Source: JBGTLW01 sp041743835 (GTDB lineage Bacteria > Planctomycetota > Phycisphaerae > Phycisphaerales > Phycisphaeraceae). Taken from it: 19,390 nucleotides of DNA. Position 1 is the first letter of the stretch. Each line of letters begins with the position of its first letter. A program made the translations under genes and the position numbers. The notes beneath the pieces were generated by a model. That model was not told the DNA's origin and made no database searches. It was given only the letters and a program-made list of their open reading frames with translations. The stretch covers positions 1-19,390 of the forward strand of contig JBGTLW010000094.1 in NCBI GenBank assembly GCA_041743835.1, read 5' to 3'. Below are positions 1 to 6,699 of the stretch, piece after piece.

Positions 1-2
1 GG

Positions 3-608
3 CGGTACCACGACCGCGTGACGGTGCTGCCGATGGCGGTGGACCTGCCCCCAGCAGCGCCACCCGCGCGACCCACGAAGCCCGCGGGGCAGTGCGAGCT
101 GCTGTGGGTCGGCTCAAGCGCCACGATGGTTTACCTCGACGCGCTGCGGCCGGTGCTCGAGCGCCTGAGCCAGTCGCGGCCCGGTGTCACGCTGCGCCTG
201 GTCGCGCATGAGCCGTGCGCCTTCGGCAAGCTGCCGGTGGACTTTCGGCCGTGGACCCATGCCGAGCAGGATGCGGCTCTGCGCGAGTGCGACATCGGCC
301 TTTGCCCGATGCCCGACACCGTGTGGACCCGTGGCAAGTGCCCCTACAAGGTGCTTCAGTACATGGCCCACGCCATGCCGTGGATCGGGGCCGCGGTCGG
401 CGAAAACATCGCCACCGCCGGAGACAACCGCGGGCTCTGTGCCGCGACGCCCGAGCAATGGCATCAGCACCTGCTCGCATTGATCGACGACCCCGCGAAG
501 CGGCACACGATGGGGCACGCGGGGCATCAGTATGTCGAGCAGTACCACGCCCGGGCCGCGCTGACCCAGCGGTTGGCCGCGTTCTGGCTCACGGGCGTCA
601 CGCGGTAA
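3..608 (+). CDS. Glycosyltransferase family 4-like protein, C-terminal part (gene starts before the window)
   Basis: The frame is open to the left edge of the window, so this is the C-terminal part of a longer protein; the first in-frame GTG at 18 is probably internal. The visible part reads like the nucleotide-sugar-binding half of a GT-B glycosyltransferase. A beta-strand LLWVGSSA is followed by a helix, then a stretch around DIGLCPMPDTVWTRGKCPYK and a KVLQYMAHAMP segment. This matches the place where GT4 enzymes hold their donor-binding Glu/Lys residues and the 'K.leYma.G.Pvva' signature. It probably adds a sugar from a nucleotide donor to a surface glycan at the cytoplasmic face of the membrane. 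It lies 15 bp ahead of an FkbM methyltransferase and likely shares its transcript. The sugar and acceptor cannot be told from the sequence. Confidence 0.8.
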   Translation, partial: RYHDRVTVLPMAVDLPPAAPPARPTKPAGQCELLWVGSSATMVYLDALRPVLERLSQSRPGVTLRLVAHEPCAFGKLPVDFRPWTHAEQDAALRECDIGLCPMPDTVWTRGKCPYKVLQYMAHAMPWIGAAVGENIATAGDNRGLCAATPEQWHQHLLALIDDPAKRHTMGHAGHQYVEQYHARAALTQRLAAFWLTGVTR

Positions 609-623
609 AGCGCTTGTGCTACC

Positions 624-1364
624 ATGCGCCGCATGGCAAAACTGGGCCGATGGTTGCTGCGCAAGACGGTCTTTTCGGGCAAGGCGAATCTACAGAGCCT
701 CGACGACCCGTACACGGTGATGCAGCACCTTCTCGCGCAAACCAATGTCACCGGGATCATCGACGCCGGTGCAAGCGATGGCCGGGTCGCGCGGCGGCTG
801 GTCGAGCGTTTCCCCGGCGCCACGTGCTACCTCTTTGAGCCCAACCCGGACTACAGCGCGGCGCTGCAGCAACTGGCGAAGGACGACACGCGCTTCGTGC
901 CACAGTTTGTAGCGGTGGCGGACCGCGACGCGGAGCAGACGCTGTATGTCGCCACGCACCGCGGGCCGACCTCGCTGCACCCCCCCACCGACCGCGCCAA
1001 ACGCGTCTGGGGCGACCTCGTGGAAACCGCATCCGAGCAGACGGTCACCACCACCACGCTCGATACCTGGGCGCAGCAGGCCAGCCCCAAGCCGATCCAG
1101 CTCATCAAGCTCGACATCCAGGCGGGTGAGCTCGCGGCCCTGCGCGGGGCGAGGCGGCTGCTCGATGAACAGGTCAACGTCATCTACACCGAGGTCATGT
1201 TCAACGCGATGTACGAGGGCGGCGCGCTGTTCGGCCAGATCGACTTGCTCCTGCGCGAGAGCGGGTTCGTCCTGCACGACCTCTACGGCCCGGCGCACGA
1301 CAACCAGGGCACACTCACCCAAGCCAATGCCATCTTCGTCCACGCGGACAGACTGGGGCTTTGA
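624..1364 (+). CDS. FkbM family SAM-dependent methyltransferase
   Basis: This 246-residue protein has the FkbM (Methyltransf_21) layout. A class I SAM-binding motif, GIIDAGASDGRVARRL, lies at about residues 45-60 and is followed by the acidic strand end YLFEPNP. The family-typical IKLDIQAGELAALRGARRLL stands near residues 160-180, where the family usually reads 'lKiDvEGaE..vl.Ga..ll'. Here the usual Glu-Gly is replaced by Gln-Ala, a mild departure. FkbM enzymes methylate hydroxyl groups, often on sugars, so O-methylation of the locus glycan is the natural inference. A second ATG, nine bases downstream at 633, could also be the start. The gene follows the GT4 by 15 bp and precedes a GT2 by 3 bp, which suggests one operon. 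Confidence 0.88.
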   Translation: MRRMAKLGRWLLRKTVFSGKANLQSLDDPYTVMQHLLAQTNVTGIIDAGASDGRVARRLVERFPGATCYLFEPNPDYSAALQQLAKDDTRFVPQFVAVADRDAEQTLYVATHRGPTSLHPPTDRAKRVWGDLVETASEQTVTTTTLDTWAQQASPKPIQLIKLDIQAGELAALRGARRLLDEQVNVIYTEVMFNAMYEGGALFGQIDLLLRESGFVLHDLYGPAHDNQGTLTQANAIFVHADRLGL

Positions 1365-1367
1365 GCG

Positions 1368-2222
1368 ATGCCGGCCCAGCCGAAGATCACGGTCGTCACG
1401 CCCAGCTTCAATCAGGCGGCATACCTTGAGCAGACGCTGCGCAGCGTGCTGGATCAGGGCTGCGAGAATCTGGAATACATCGTGGTGGATGGCGGGAGCA
1501 CCGACGGCAGCCGGGCCATCATCGAGAAGTATGCCGACCGGCTGGCGTGGTGGTGCAGCGAGAAGGACAGCGGGCAGGCCGAGGCAATCAACAAGGGGCT
1601 GGCGCGGGCCACGGGCGAAGTCGTCGGGTGGATCAACAGCGACGACCTGCTGCTGCCCGGCTCACTTGCGCGCCTCGCGCGGGCTTACGCCGACCCATCG
1701 GTGATGGTGACCTGCGGGTGGGACATCGGCATCGACGAGGCGGGCAGGCCCCTGAGCAAGCGCGTGTTCCCGCAGCCGACCGCCGAGGTGCTCACCCGGC
1801 GGTCGCTCATCCCGCAGGACGCGGTGTACTGGCGCAAGTCGGTGATGGACCGCATCGGGCTGCTGGACCCGGCGCTGCACTTCCGACTCGATATGGATTA
1901 CTGGGTGCGCATGGTGGAGCATGGCTTTGTGCCACGGCTGATCCCCGCGTTCCTCAGCGCGTTCCGCGTCCAGCCACAGCAGAAGACACAGGTGATGACG
2001 GATGTGGGCGATCGGGAGCTCAAGAGCATCCTCGCGCGTGTCCACGGCCCCGAGGCCGACCCGCAAACCCTGCGCGACCAGATACCCGCGGCATTCAAAC
2101 TCAAGCATCGGCTGCGTAAACGGTTGGCGAAGCTGGGCGTCCCGCGCTGGCCGGAGCTGTGGCCCCCGCTTGAGCCGGACCCGGCCGCAAGCAACGACGC
2201 ACACGCGGGGAGGCGGGCATGA
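1368..2222 (+). CDS. Glycosyltransferase family 2 protein (first of a tandem pair)
   Basis: This 284-residue protein begins with a GT-A fold: VVTPSFNQAAYLEQTLRSVL, then YIVVDGGSTDGS, then WINSDDLLLPGSL. The last contains the DXD-type metal and nucleotide-sugar site (Ser-Asp-Asp). Further on, DAVYWRKSVMDRIG and HFRLDMDYWVRMVEHG match the acceptor-side region and catalytic-base area of GT2 enzymes. It has no membrane segment, so it is a cytoplasmic or peripheral transferase. It probably transfers one sugar in assembly of the surface polysaccharide. Its last four bases overlap the start of the next GT2 (ATGA), implying coupled translation. The two are paralogues, nearly identical near the N-terminus and divergent afterwards. 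Donor and linkage are unknown. Confidence 0.9.
   Translation: MPAQPKITVVTPSFNQAAYLEQTLRSVLDQGCENLEYIVVDGGSTDGSRAIIEKYADRLAWWCSEKDSGQAEAINKGLARATGEVVGWINSDDLLLPGSLARLARAYADPSVMVTCGWDIGIDEAGRPLSKRVFPQPTAEVLTRRSLIPQDAVYWRKSVMDRIGLLDPALHFRLDMDYWVRMVEHGFVPRLIPAFLSAFRVQPQQKTQVMTDVGDRELKSILARVHGPEADPQTLRDQIPAAFKLKHRLRKRLAKLGVPRWPELWPPLEPDPAASNDAHAGRRA
1463..1540 (+). repeat. 78-bp direct repeat, copy 1 (inside GT2 gene)
   Basis: This stretch is identical base for base to 2311-2388 in the next gene. The match begins after a G/A difference (Cys versus Tyr codon) and ends at a G/C difference. Flanking similarity continues on both sides with scattered mismatches. It codes for the segment around the VVDGGSTDGS motif. 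Confidence 0.95.
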
Positions 2223-3067
2223 CACAGCCACGCATCACGATAGTCACGCCCAGCTTCAATCAAGCGGAGTATCTGGAGCAGACGCTGCGCAGTGTGCTGG
2301 ATCAGGGCTACGAGAATCTGGAATACATCGTGGTGGATGGCGGGAGCACCGACGGCAGCCGGGCCATCATCGAGAAGTATGCCGACCGCCTGTCATGGTG
2401 GTGCAGCGAGAAGGACGGAGGGCAGACTCACGCGATCAACAAAGGCTTTGACCACGCCACCGGCGACATCATGGGCTACCTCAACAGCGACGACCTGCTG
2501 ATGCCCGGCTCGCTGCACCGCGTTGCGCGCGCGATGCGTCGGCAGCGGGTGCAGGCGGTGTGCGGCTGGCGCGTGCTCATCGACGGGGCCGGCCAACCCG
2601 CCGGGCTGTACGCCTACCCCCAGCCCACCGCGCAGGTGCTGGTGCATCGCGCGGTGCTCCCACAAGAGACGGTGTTCTGGCGGCGGGCCGTATGGGAGCG
2701 CGTCGGCCGGTTCGACGAGAGCTTCCGATTCACGATGGACCTGGACTACTGGCTTCGGATGCTCGAGCACGGCATCGTGCCCCGGCTGATCCGCCGGTTC
2801 ATCGGTGCGTTTCGTATGCACGAAGCCCAAAAAAGCCAGGCGATGCAAGACGTGGGACACACCGAACGCGTGCGCGTGTTCGAGCGATACCTCGGGGAAG
2901 GCGCTTACGCGGAATCCAACCGCGCCGGTGTGCCGTTTCTCTGGCGTCGCAAGCTGCACGTCTATCGCAAGCTGATCCAGAAGGGGTGGATTAAGGCCCC
3001 GGCTGTTCCGGGGGCTGTTCCGGGGGCTGTTCCGGGGGCTTGCGATCATGCGGTTTCGCGTGTGTAG
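2219..3067 (+). CDS. Glycosyltransferase family 2 protein (second of a tandem pair)
   Basis: This 282-residue paralogue of the preceding gene has the same GT-A elements: VTPSFNQAEYLEQTLRSVL, YIVVDGGSTDGS and YLNSDDLLMPGSL, with the Ser-Asp-Asp metal site. The acceptor half (QETVFWRRAVWERVG, FTMDLDYWLRMLEHG) is clearly related but much more different than the N-terminal half, so the two enzymes probably use similar donors on different acceptors. The start ATG overlaps the previous stop (ATGA). The C-terminus ends in an odd low-complexity tail in which AVPG is repeated three times, encoded by a 12-bp tandem repeat. The last 22 bases overlap the end of the convergent sulfotransferase gene. The tail looks like a recent extension and not part of the catalytic fold. 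Confidence 0.9.
   Translation: MTQPRITIVTPSFNQAEYLEQTLRSVLDQGYENLEYIVVDGGSTDGSRAIIEKYADRLSWWCSEKDGGQTHAINKGFDHATGDIMGYLNSDDLLMPGSLHRVARAMRRQRVQAVCGWRVLIDGAGQPAGLYAYPQPTAQVLVHRAVLPQETVFWRRAVWERVGRFDESFRFTMDLDYWLRMLEHGIVPRLIRRFIGAFRMHEAQKSQAMQDVGHTERVRVFERYLGEGAYAESNRAGVPFLWRRKLHVYRKLIQKGWIKAPAVPGAVPGAVPGACDHAVSRV
2311..2388 (+). repeat. 78-bp direct repeat, copy 2 (inside second GT2 gene)
   Basis: This is the exact partner of 1463-1540, offset by 848 bp. Synonymous sites are identical throughout, which protein-level selection alone would not keep. Recent duplication or gene conversion is the simplest reading. Confidence 0.95.
3002..3037 (+). repeat. 12-bp tandem repeat, three units
   Basis: The unit gctgttccgggg occurs three times head to tail and is followed by a partial unit (gct). 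It adds repeated Ala-Val-Pro-Gly to the C-terminus of the second GT2, just before the convergent gene end. Replication slippage is the likely origin, and the copy number could vary between strains. Confidence 0.95.
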
Positions 3068-3786
3068 CCCATGTGTTCCATCGCCTCGGCGTGGTGTTGC
3101 CAGAACAGGTCATGGATGTCATCGGGCATCTCATCGCGCCAGCCGCCGACCTTGCCCTTGCGGAAGAACTGGGGGATCCTGGCGTTGAGCTCTTCAAACG
3201 TCGGAACCGCCCCGTCGGGTCTGCCCACTTCCACGGGCAACCCGGCAAGCGTGTCCGCCATCGCGCGCAGGGGGTCATTGACCAGTTGATCGAAGGTGAG
3301 CACGGATGTCTTGACTGGGTCACGGTCGCGCGTCCAGGCCAGCACGTTGCCGCTCCACCCGCCGTAGGGTGCCTGCGTGATCATCCGCCGCAGGTTCATG
3401 GTGAAAGGGGTTTCGGTCTTGCCCAGTGCCCGGCGGATGCGCGAACGCAGGCCGTCGCCGAGGCGGTGGTCGTTGGCGTGGGCGTCGAACTTGAGGAAGT
3501 AGTGCGTGTATGACACCAGCGCATCGCGCCCGTCGCGCACCATGTAGATGGCCGGCTCGTCGTCTGGGGGTAGCTCGTGGGTCTTCACGAAGAAGGTCTG
3601 CGGCATCGCCTTCATCTCCTCGATCGAGCCGGGCATCTCCTTGTGGCTAAGCGGCTCGACCAGGCCCAGCTCCGCGGCCCGCTGGGTGGGGTAGATCGAG
3701 TAATTGTCCAGCCCATAGAGGTGGTGCAGCAGCACACGGAAGAACGTGTTGCCCGAGCGGGGAAAGCTGGCGACCCAAACGATCAT
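3046..3786 (-). CDS. Sulfotransferase domain protein
   Basis: This 246-residue protein starts MIVWVASFPRSGNTFFRVLL, in which FPRSGNTF (residues 8-15) is the 5'-phosphosulfate-binding loop of PAPS-dependent sulfotransferases. YMVRDGRDALVSYTHY at about 81-96 is the 3'-phosphate-binding motif, with the key Arg84 and Ser92. LTFDQLVNDP and the C-terminal FRKGKVGGWRDEM segment (the RKG..GdW region) complete the family pattern. I chose the ATG at 3786 because AAGG lies seven bases ahead of it. A longer open frame to 4113 would overlap the upstream GT2 gene and adds only low-complexity sequence. It probably sulfates a sugar or lipid hydroxyl with PAPS. It is the last gene of a leftward three-gene operon and lies 17 bp after the GT2 stop. 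Confidence 0.9.
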   Translation of the reverse strand: MIVWVASFPRSGNTFFRVLLHHLYGLDNYSIYPTQRAAELGLVEPLSHKEMPGSIEEMKAMPQTFFVKTHELPPDDEPAIYMVRDGRDALVSYTHYFLKFDAHANDHRLGDGLRSRIRRALGKTETPFTMNLRRMITQAPYGGWSGNVLAWTRDRDPVKTSVLTFDQLVNDPLRAMADTLAGLPVEVGRPDGAVPTFEELNARIPQFFRKGKVGGWRDEMPDDIHDLFWQHHAEAMEHMGYTRETA

Positions 3787-3803
3787 GCGAGACCTTTCGT
3801 GGG

Positions 3804-4766
3804 CTAATACCTTAGCACGCCAAGCCGCCAGAGGAAGTGCCGATAGACGTGTCGGCGGAGGTAGGGCCTGGTCACCGTCTTGAGCTTGTGCCTGCTCATC
3901 ATCGTGCCCGCGCGCTCGCGCAGCATCTGCACCTCGGGCAGGCCGACGCGTTCCCAGTCGGCTGATGTCTTCTGCTCGCTGTGCACCCGGAACGCTCCGA
4001 GGAACCGGGGCAGGACCTTGAACCGCGCGCCAGCGCCCGCAAACCGCAGCAGCAGCTCCCAATCCAGCGCGAACTTCATGCCCGTGTCCAGGCCCGCGCC
4101 CGCGCGATCCCACAGCGACCGCCGCCAGAAAAGCGTCTCCTGTGGCACGTAGTCCGCCACGCGAAGCACCACGTCCTCATGCGGCGGCATGATCCACCGG
4201 CCGACCTCGCGGTCTTCCCCATCAATCACCACACGATGGCCATACACCGCGTCCACCTCCGGGTGCTGCTGGAAGTAGCTTGCAACATACGCCAGACTGC
4301 CGGGCAGCAGCACGTCGTCGCTGTTGAGGTAGGCCATGATCGGCGCGTCGGTGCGGGCAAAGCCCCGGTTGATGGCGTCGGCCTGCCCGCCGTCGGGCCC
4401 GACGTGGTGGGCGTGCAGTTGCTCGGCATAGCGCTCGATGATCTGCGCGCTGCCGTCGCCCGACCCGCCATCCATGACGACATACTGCAACGCCGGGTAA
4501 CGCTGATCGAGCACCGAACGCATGGTGCGTTCGAGGAACTGGGCCTGGTTGAAGCTGGGGGTGACGATCACGATGCCCGGCGGATCAGCGGGGCAGGCGG
4601 TCAGCGCGTAGCGAGCCGGGATGCGCCACGGCCGGGGCTTGTGCTGGTGTAGCGTGCCGAGGCGCGAGAGGTACTGCGGGTTCCACAGCGTCCGCAACAT
4701 GCGGATCGGGGCGCGGTGCAGCGGTGGCTTTGCGTGCGGCGCGGGGCTGGGAGCGTCGGCGGGCAT
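3804..4766 (-). CDS. Glycosyltransferase family 2 protein
   Basis: This 320-residue protein has an N-terminal extension of about 75 residues before the GT-A fold. Then come VIVTPSFNQAQFLERTMRSV, YVVMDGGSGDGS and AYLNSDDVLLPGSL with its Ser-Asp-Asp metal site, followed by PQETLFWRRSLWDRAG and KFALDWELLLRFAGAG. It is the same subfamily as the two rightward GT2 genes but clearly more distant at DNA level. I place the start at 4766, where ATG overlaps the stop of the upstream sulfotransferase by one base (TGATG); an open frame continues further up to 4871 inside that gene. The nearby ATG at residue 23 is an alternative start. It probably adds a sugar to the glycan that its operon partners sulfate. 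Confidence 0.88.
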   Translation of the reverse strand: MPADAPSPAPHAKPPLHRAPIRMLRTLWNPQYLSRLGTLHQHKPRPWRIPARYALTACPADPPGIVIVTPSFNQAQFLERTMRSVLDQRYPALQYVVMDGGSGDGSAQIIERYAEQLHAHHVGPDGGQADAINRGFARTDAPIMAYLNSDDVLLPGSLAYVASYFQQHPEVDAVYGHRVVIDGEDREVGRWIMPPHEDVVLRVADYVPQETLFWRRSLWDRAGAGLDTGMKFALDWELLLRFAGAGARFKVLPRFLGAFRVHSEQKTSADWERVGLPEVQMLRERAGTMMSRHKLKTVTRPYLRRHVYRHFLWRLGVLRY

Positions 4767-5716
4767 CAGCGTCGGCGGACCTTGTGGGCAGGCGTCCCCG
4801 GCGCGGGCGGCAGGCCATGCTTGTACCACTGCGAGATGTCGTTGCGCATGTAATTCACGCTGACGGGGCACGCGCGAACCTCAGCCAGGAGCGTGTCGAG
4901 GTCGTACCCCATCGTCGCCAGCCGTTGGCGACCGATCCAGTTCAGATACCGCCGACACCACGCCTTGCGGTACGGCGTGCTCACGCTGGCGCACCACTTG
5001 GTCAACGGCTCGGCGCTCAGCGCCTTGTACTGCTTGGACCCGGTCGGGTCGCCCAGCCGGCCGTGCAGCGGCACCTGTGCAAAATCCGTAAGGATGTGCG
5101 GCTGGTAGTCCAGCTCCAGGAACTCAAACAGCTTCGGCCAGTGGGTGTCTGGCTCGGCGAGCAGGTCTTCGTACCGCAGCGCGATGCTGTTGTCGCCACG
5201 CTGGTCAAAGGCTTCGCACAGGCGCTCGACCCCGCCGAACAGGTCGATCCCGTACTCATGCAGCTTCCACTTGCCGCGCTGCCAGGTCTCGACGATCGAC
5301 CCGACCACCGCCAGCGGGTTGCGCCAGAGGAAGACGAAGCGGGCGTCGGGGAACATCTCCATGATCTCCTGCGCGACGAAGTGGTAGCGTGGCGTCTTGT
5401 CGAGGAAGTACGTCGCTTCGTCGCCCGCGGCCTTGCGGTAGAGGTTCAGCACCATCTTGCGGACCTCCGCGAGGTAGTCGGCCCGCCCGCCGGGCAGTTG
5501 CAGGCAAAAATCCTCCGTGGCCATCACCACGCAATCGTGGGCGTACTCGGCATACAGGCCCGATGAACGGAACACGTAGAGCTGGTGCAGCAGGAGCCAC
5601 GGCTCGGAGACGGTGGCGATCTGCGGGTGGGCCGAGATGATCCGTTGGACCAGCGTGGACCCGGCCCGGGGCAACGAGAACAGGAACAAGGGGCGGATCG
5701 GTTGCGTCATGGGCAT
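4766..5716 (-). CDS. Sulfotransferase family protein
   Basis: This 316-residue protein reads FLFSLPRAGSTLVQRIISAH near its N-terminus, a PAPS 5'-phosphosulfate loop (residues 13-22), with SEPWLLL following as in the Sulfotransfer_3 type. FLDKTPRYH (about 104-112) and RFVFLWRNPLAVVGSIV (about 126-142) give the acceptor-side catalytic region and the 3'-phosphate motif with Arg132 and Ser140. LRYEDLLAEP is the usual strand-helix before the C-terminal part. It belongs to a different sulfotransferase subgroup from the other two in the window, being longer and of SLPRAGST type. It is the first gene of the leftward operon, and its stop overlaps the GT2 start. A second ATG at 5710 is also possible. 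Heparan-, tyrosyl- and glycan-directed relatives exist; in this context a glycan substrate is most likely. Confidence 0.88.
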   Translation of the reverse strand: MPMTQPIRPLFLFSLPRAGSTLVQRIISAHPQIATVSEPWLLLHQLYVFRSSGLYAEYAHDCVVMATEDFCLQLPGGRADYLAEVRKMVLNLYRKAAGDEATYFLDKTPRYHFVAQEIMEMFPDARFVFLWRNPLAVVGSIVETWQRGKWKLHEYGIDLFGGVERLCEAFDQRGDNSIALRYEDLLAEPDTHWPKLFEFLELDYQPHILTDFAQVPLHGRLGDPTGSKQYKALSAEPLTKWCASVSTPYRKAWCRRYLNWIGRQRLATMGYDLDTLLAEVRACPVSVNYMRNDISQWYKHGLPPAPGTPAHKVRRR

Positions 5717-5805
5717 AGGTCAGCGTGGAAGAAACAGAGTCTAACCCGGCCACAAGACCCCGGCGAACCGGCGCGGCGGGCATCGCGGGGGGCGGGCTCA
5801 ACCGT

Positions 5806-5811
5806 TATGCT
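5806..5811 (+). promoter_or_regulatory. Possible -10 element in the divergent sulfotransferase intergenic region
   Basis: TATGCT lies 37 bases upstream of the rightward sulfotransferase start, in the 132-bp gap between two divergent genes. No good -35 hexamer is seen. The surrounding ttatgctacc resembles ttgtgctacc just before the FkbM gene at 612-621. On the other strand, TAGACT (5738-5743) could serve the leftward operon. The calls are weak but the location is right. Confidence 0.35.
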
Positions 5812-5848
5812 ACCGCGTAGCCACACCCCGTTGTCCCACCACCGACCC

Positions 5849-6616
5849 ATGAGCACCAGCCCGCTGAACATCCTCGCCCGCGTGCGACGCCGCAAAGGCC
5901 CCAGCGTGATGTATTTCACGGTCCACAAGGCCGGGTCAACCTATCTCAAGACCATCATCGAAGCCCTCGCCACAGCCAAGGGGCTGACCACCGTCGATTA
6001 TGCCGCCGAGTACCTCAAGACAGACTTCCGCGCCTTCGAGGAGCTGGCTTACAACCCGGTGGGCCACAGCTACGGCCCGTTCCGCTGGTTCATGCCCATC
6101 GACAGGCTCGAAGACTACAGGCTCCTGCTCCACCTCCGCGACCCGCGCGATGCGCTGGTGAGCCAGTACTTCTCTTTCGGCTTCTCGCACGACGAGCGCA
6201 ACGCGCAGCAGGTCGAACGCAAGAAGCAGATCCAACAGATGGGCATCGAGGCCTACGTGCTGGACTCGGCCCCGAAAACCGCCCAGCGCTACCGCGGTTA
6301 TGTCGAGCACCTCGCTGGGCGACCCAACCTGCTGTTTGTGAAGTACGAGCAGATGGTCACCGACTTCGACGCCTGGCTTGATGCCGTGGCCGACCACCTC
6401 GAACTGGCCGACCCCAAGGCCATCCGTCGGCTCAAGCAGGCGCACGTCAGCAACGTCGAGCAGGAAGACCCCAGCCAGCACGTCCGACAGATCACGCCAG
6501 GCGACCACCTGCGAAAGCTCGACACCGGCACCATCGACCGGCTCAACGACATCCTCGGCGACGTGCTGGCCGCGTTCGACTACCCCCTGCGGGCGCAAGA
6601 CCCGCTCGCGTCCTGA
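5849..6616 (+). CDS. Sulfotransferase domain protein
   Basis: This 255-residue protein has VMYFTVHKAGSTYLKTII at residues 20-37, where HKAGST is the PAPS 5'-phosphosulfate loop in the 'hK.GsT' form. LLHLRDPRDALVSQYFSFGFSH at about 93-114 is the 3'-phosphate motif, with Arg97 and Ser105. LLFVKYEQMVTDFDAWL matches the following strand-helix, and the C-terminal part resembles the region that closes over PAPS. An open frame runs back to 5585, but that extension lies over the divergent sulfotransferase and the intergenic gap and is low-complexity, so I use ATG 5849. It stands alone between two transcription units and is followed by the ABC exporter after 83 bp. The substrate is unknown; the setting implies a glycan. 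Confidence 0.88.
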   Translation: MSTSPLNILARVRRRKGPSVMYFTVHKAGSTYLKTIIEALATAKGLTTVDYAAEYLKTDFRAFEELAYNPVGHSYGPFRWFMPIDRLEDYRLLLHLRDPRDALVSQYFSFGFSHDERNAQQVERKKQIQQMGIEAYVLDSAPKTAQRYRGYVEHLAGRPNLLFVKYEQMVTDFDAWLDAVADHLELADPKAIRRLKQAHVSNVEQEDPSQHVRQITPGDHLRKLDTGTIDRLNDILGDVLAAFDYPLRAQDPLAS

Positions 6617-6635
6617 GGCAACCGCCCCACCGGGT

Positions 6636-6641
6636 TATACT
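6636..6641 (+). promoter_or_regulatory. Possible -10 element for the ABC exporter
   Basis: TATACT matches the sigma-70 -10 consensus at five of six positions, 58 bases upstream of the exporter ATG and 20 bases after the preceding stop. The hexamer 17 bases upstream (CTGAGG) is a poor -35. The exporter may therefore have its own promoter. Confidence 0.4.
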
Positions 6642-6699
6642 TGCTCCGCGCCACGACCCGGCGAGACCGACGCTCTGGACCCCAGGAAACCCAGCCTTC

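Noticed and set aside
3787..4113. N-terminal extension of the leftward sulfotransferase
   Set aside because: It lies antiframe over the GT2 gene and is low-complexity. The PAPS loop begins right after the ATG at 3786, which has its own ribosome-binding site.
5585..5848. N-terminal extension of the rightward sulfotransferase
   Set aside because: It overlaps the divergent sulfotransferase gene and the intergenic gap, has no family similarity and is Arg/Pro-rich.
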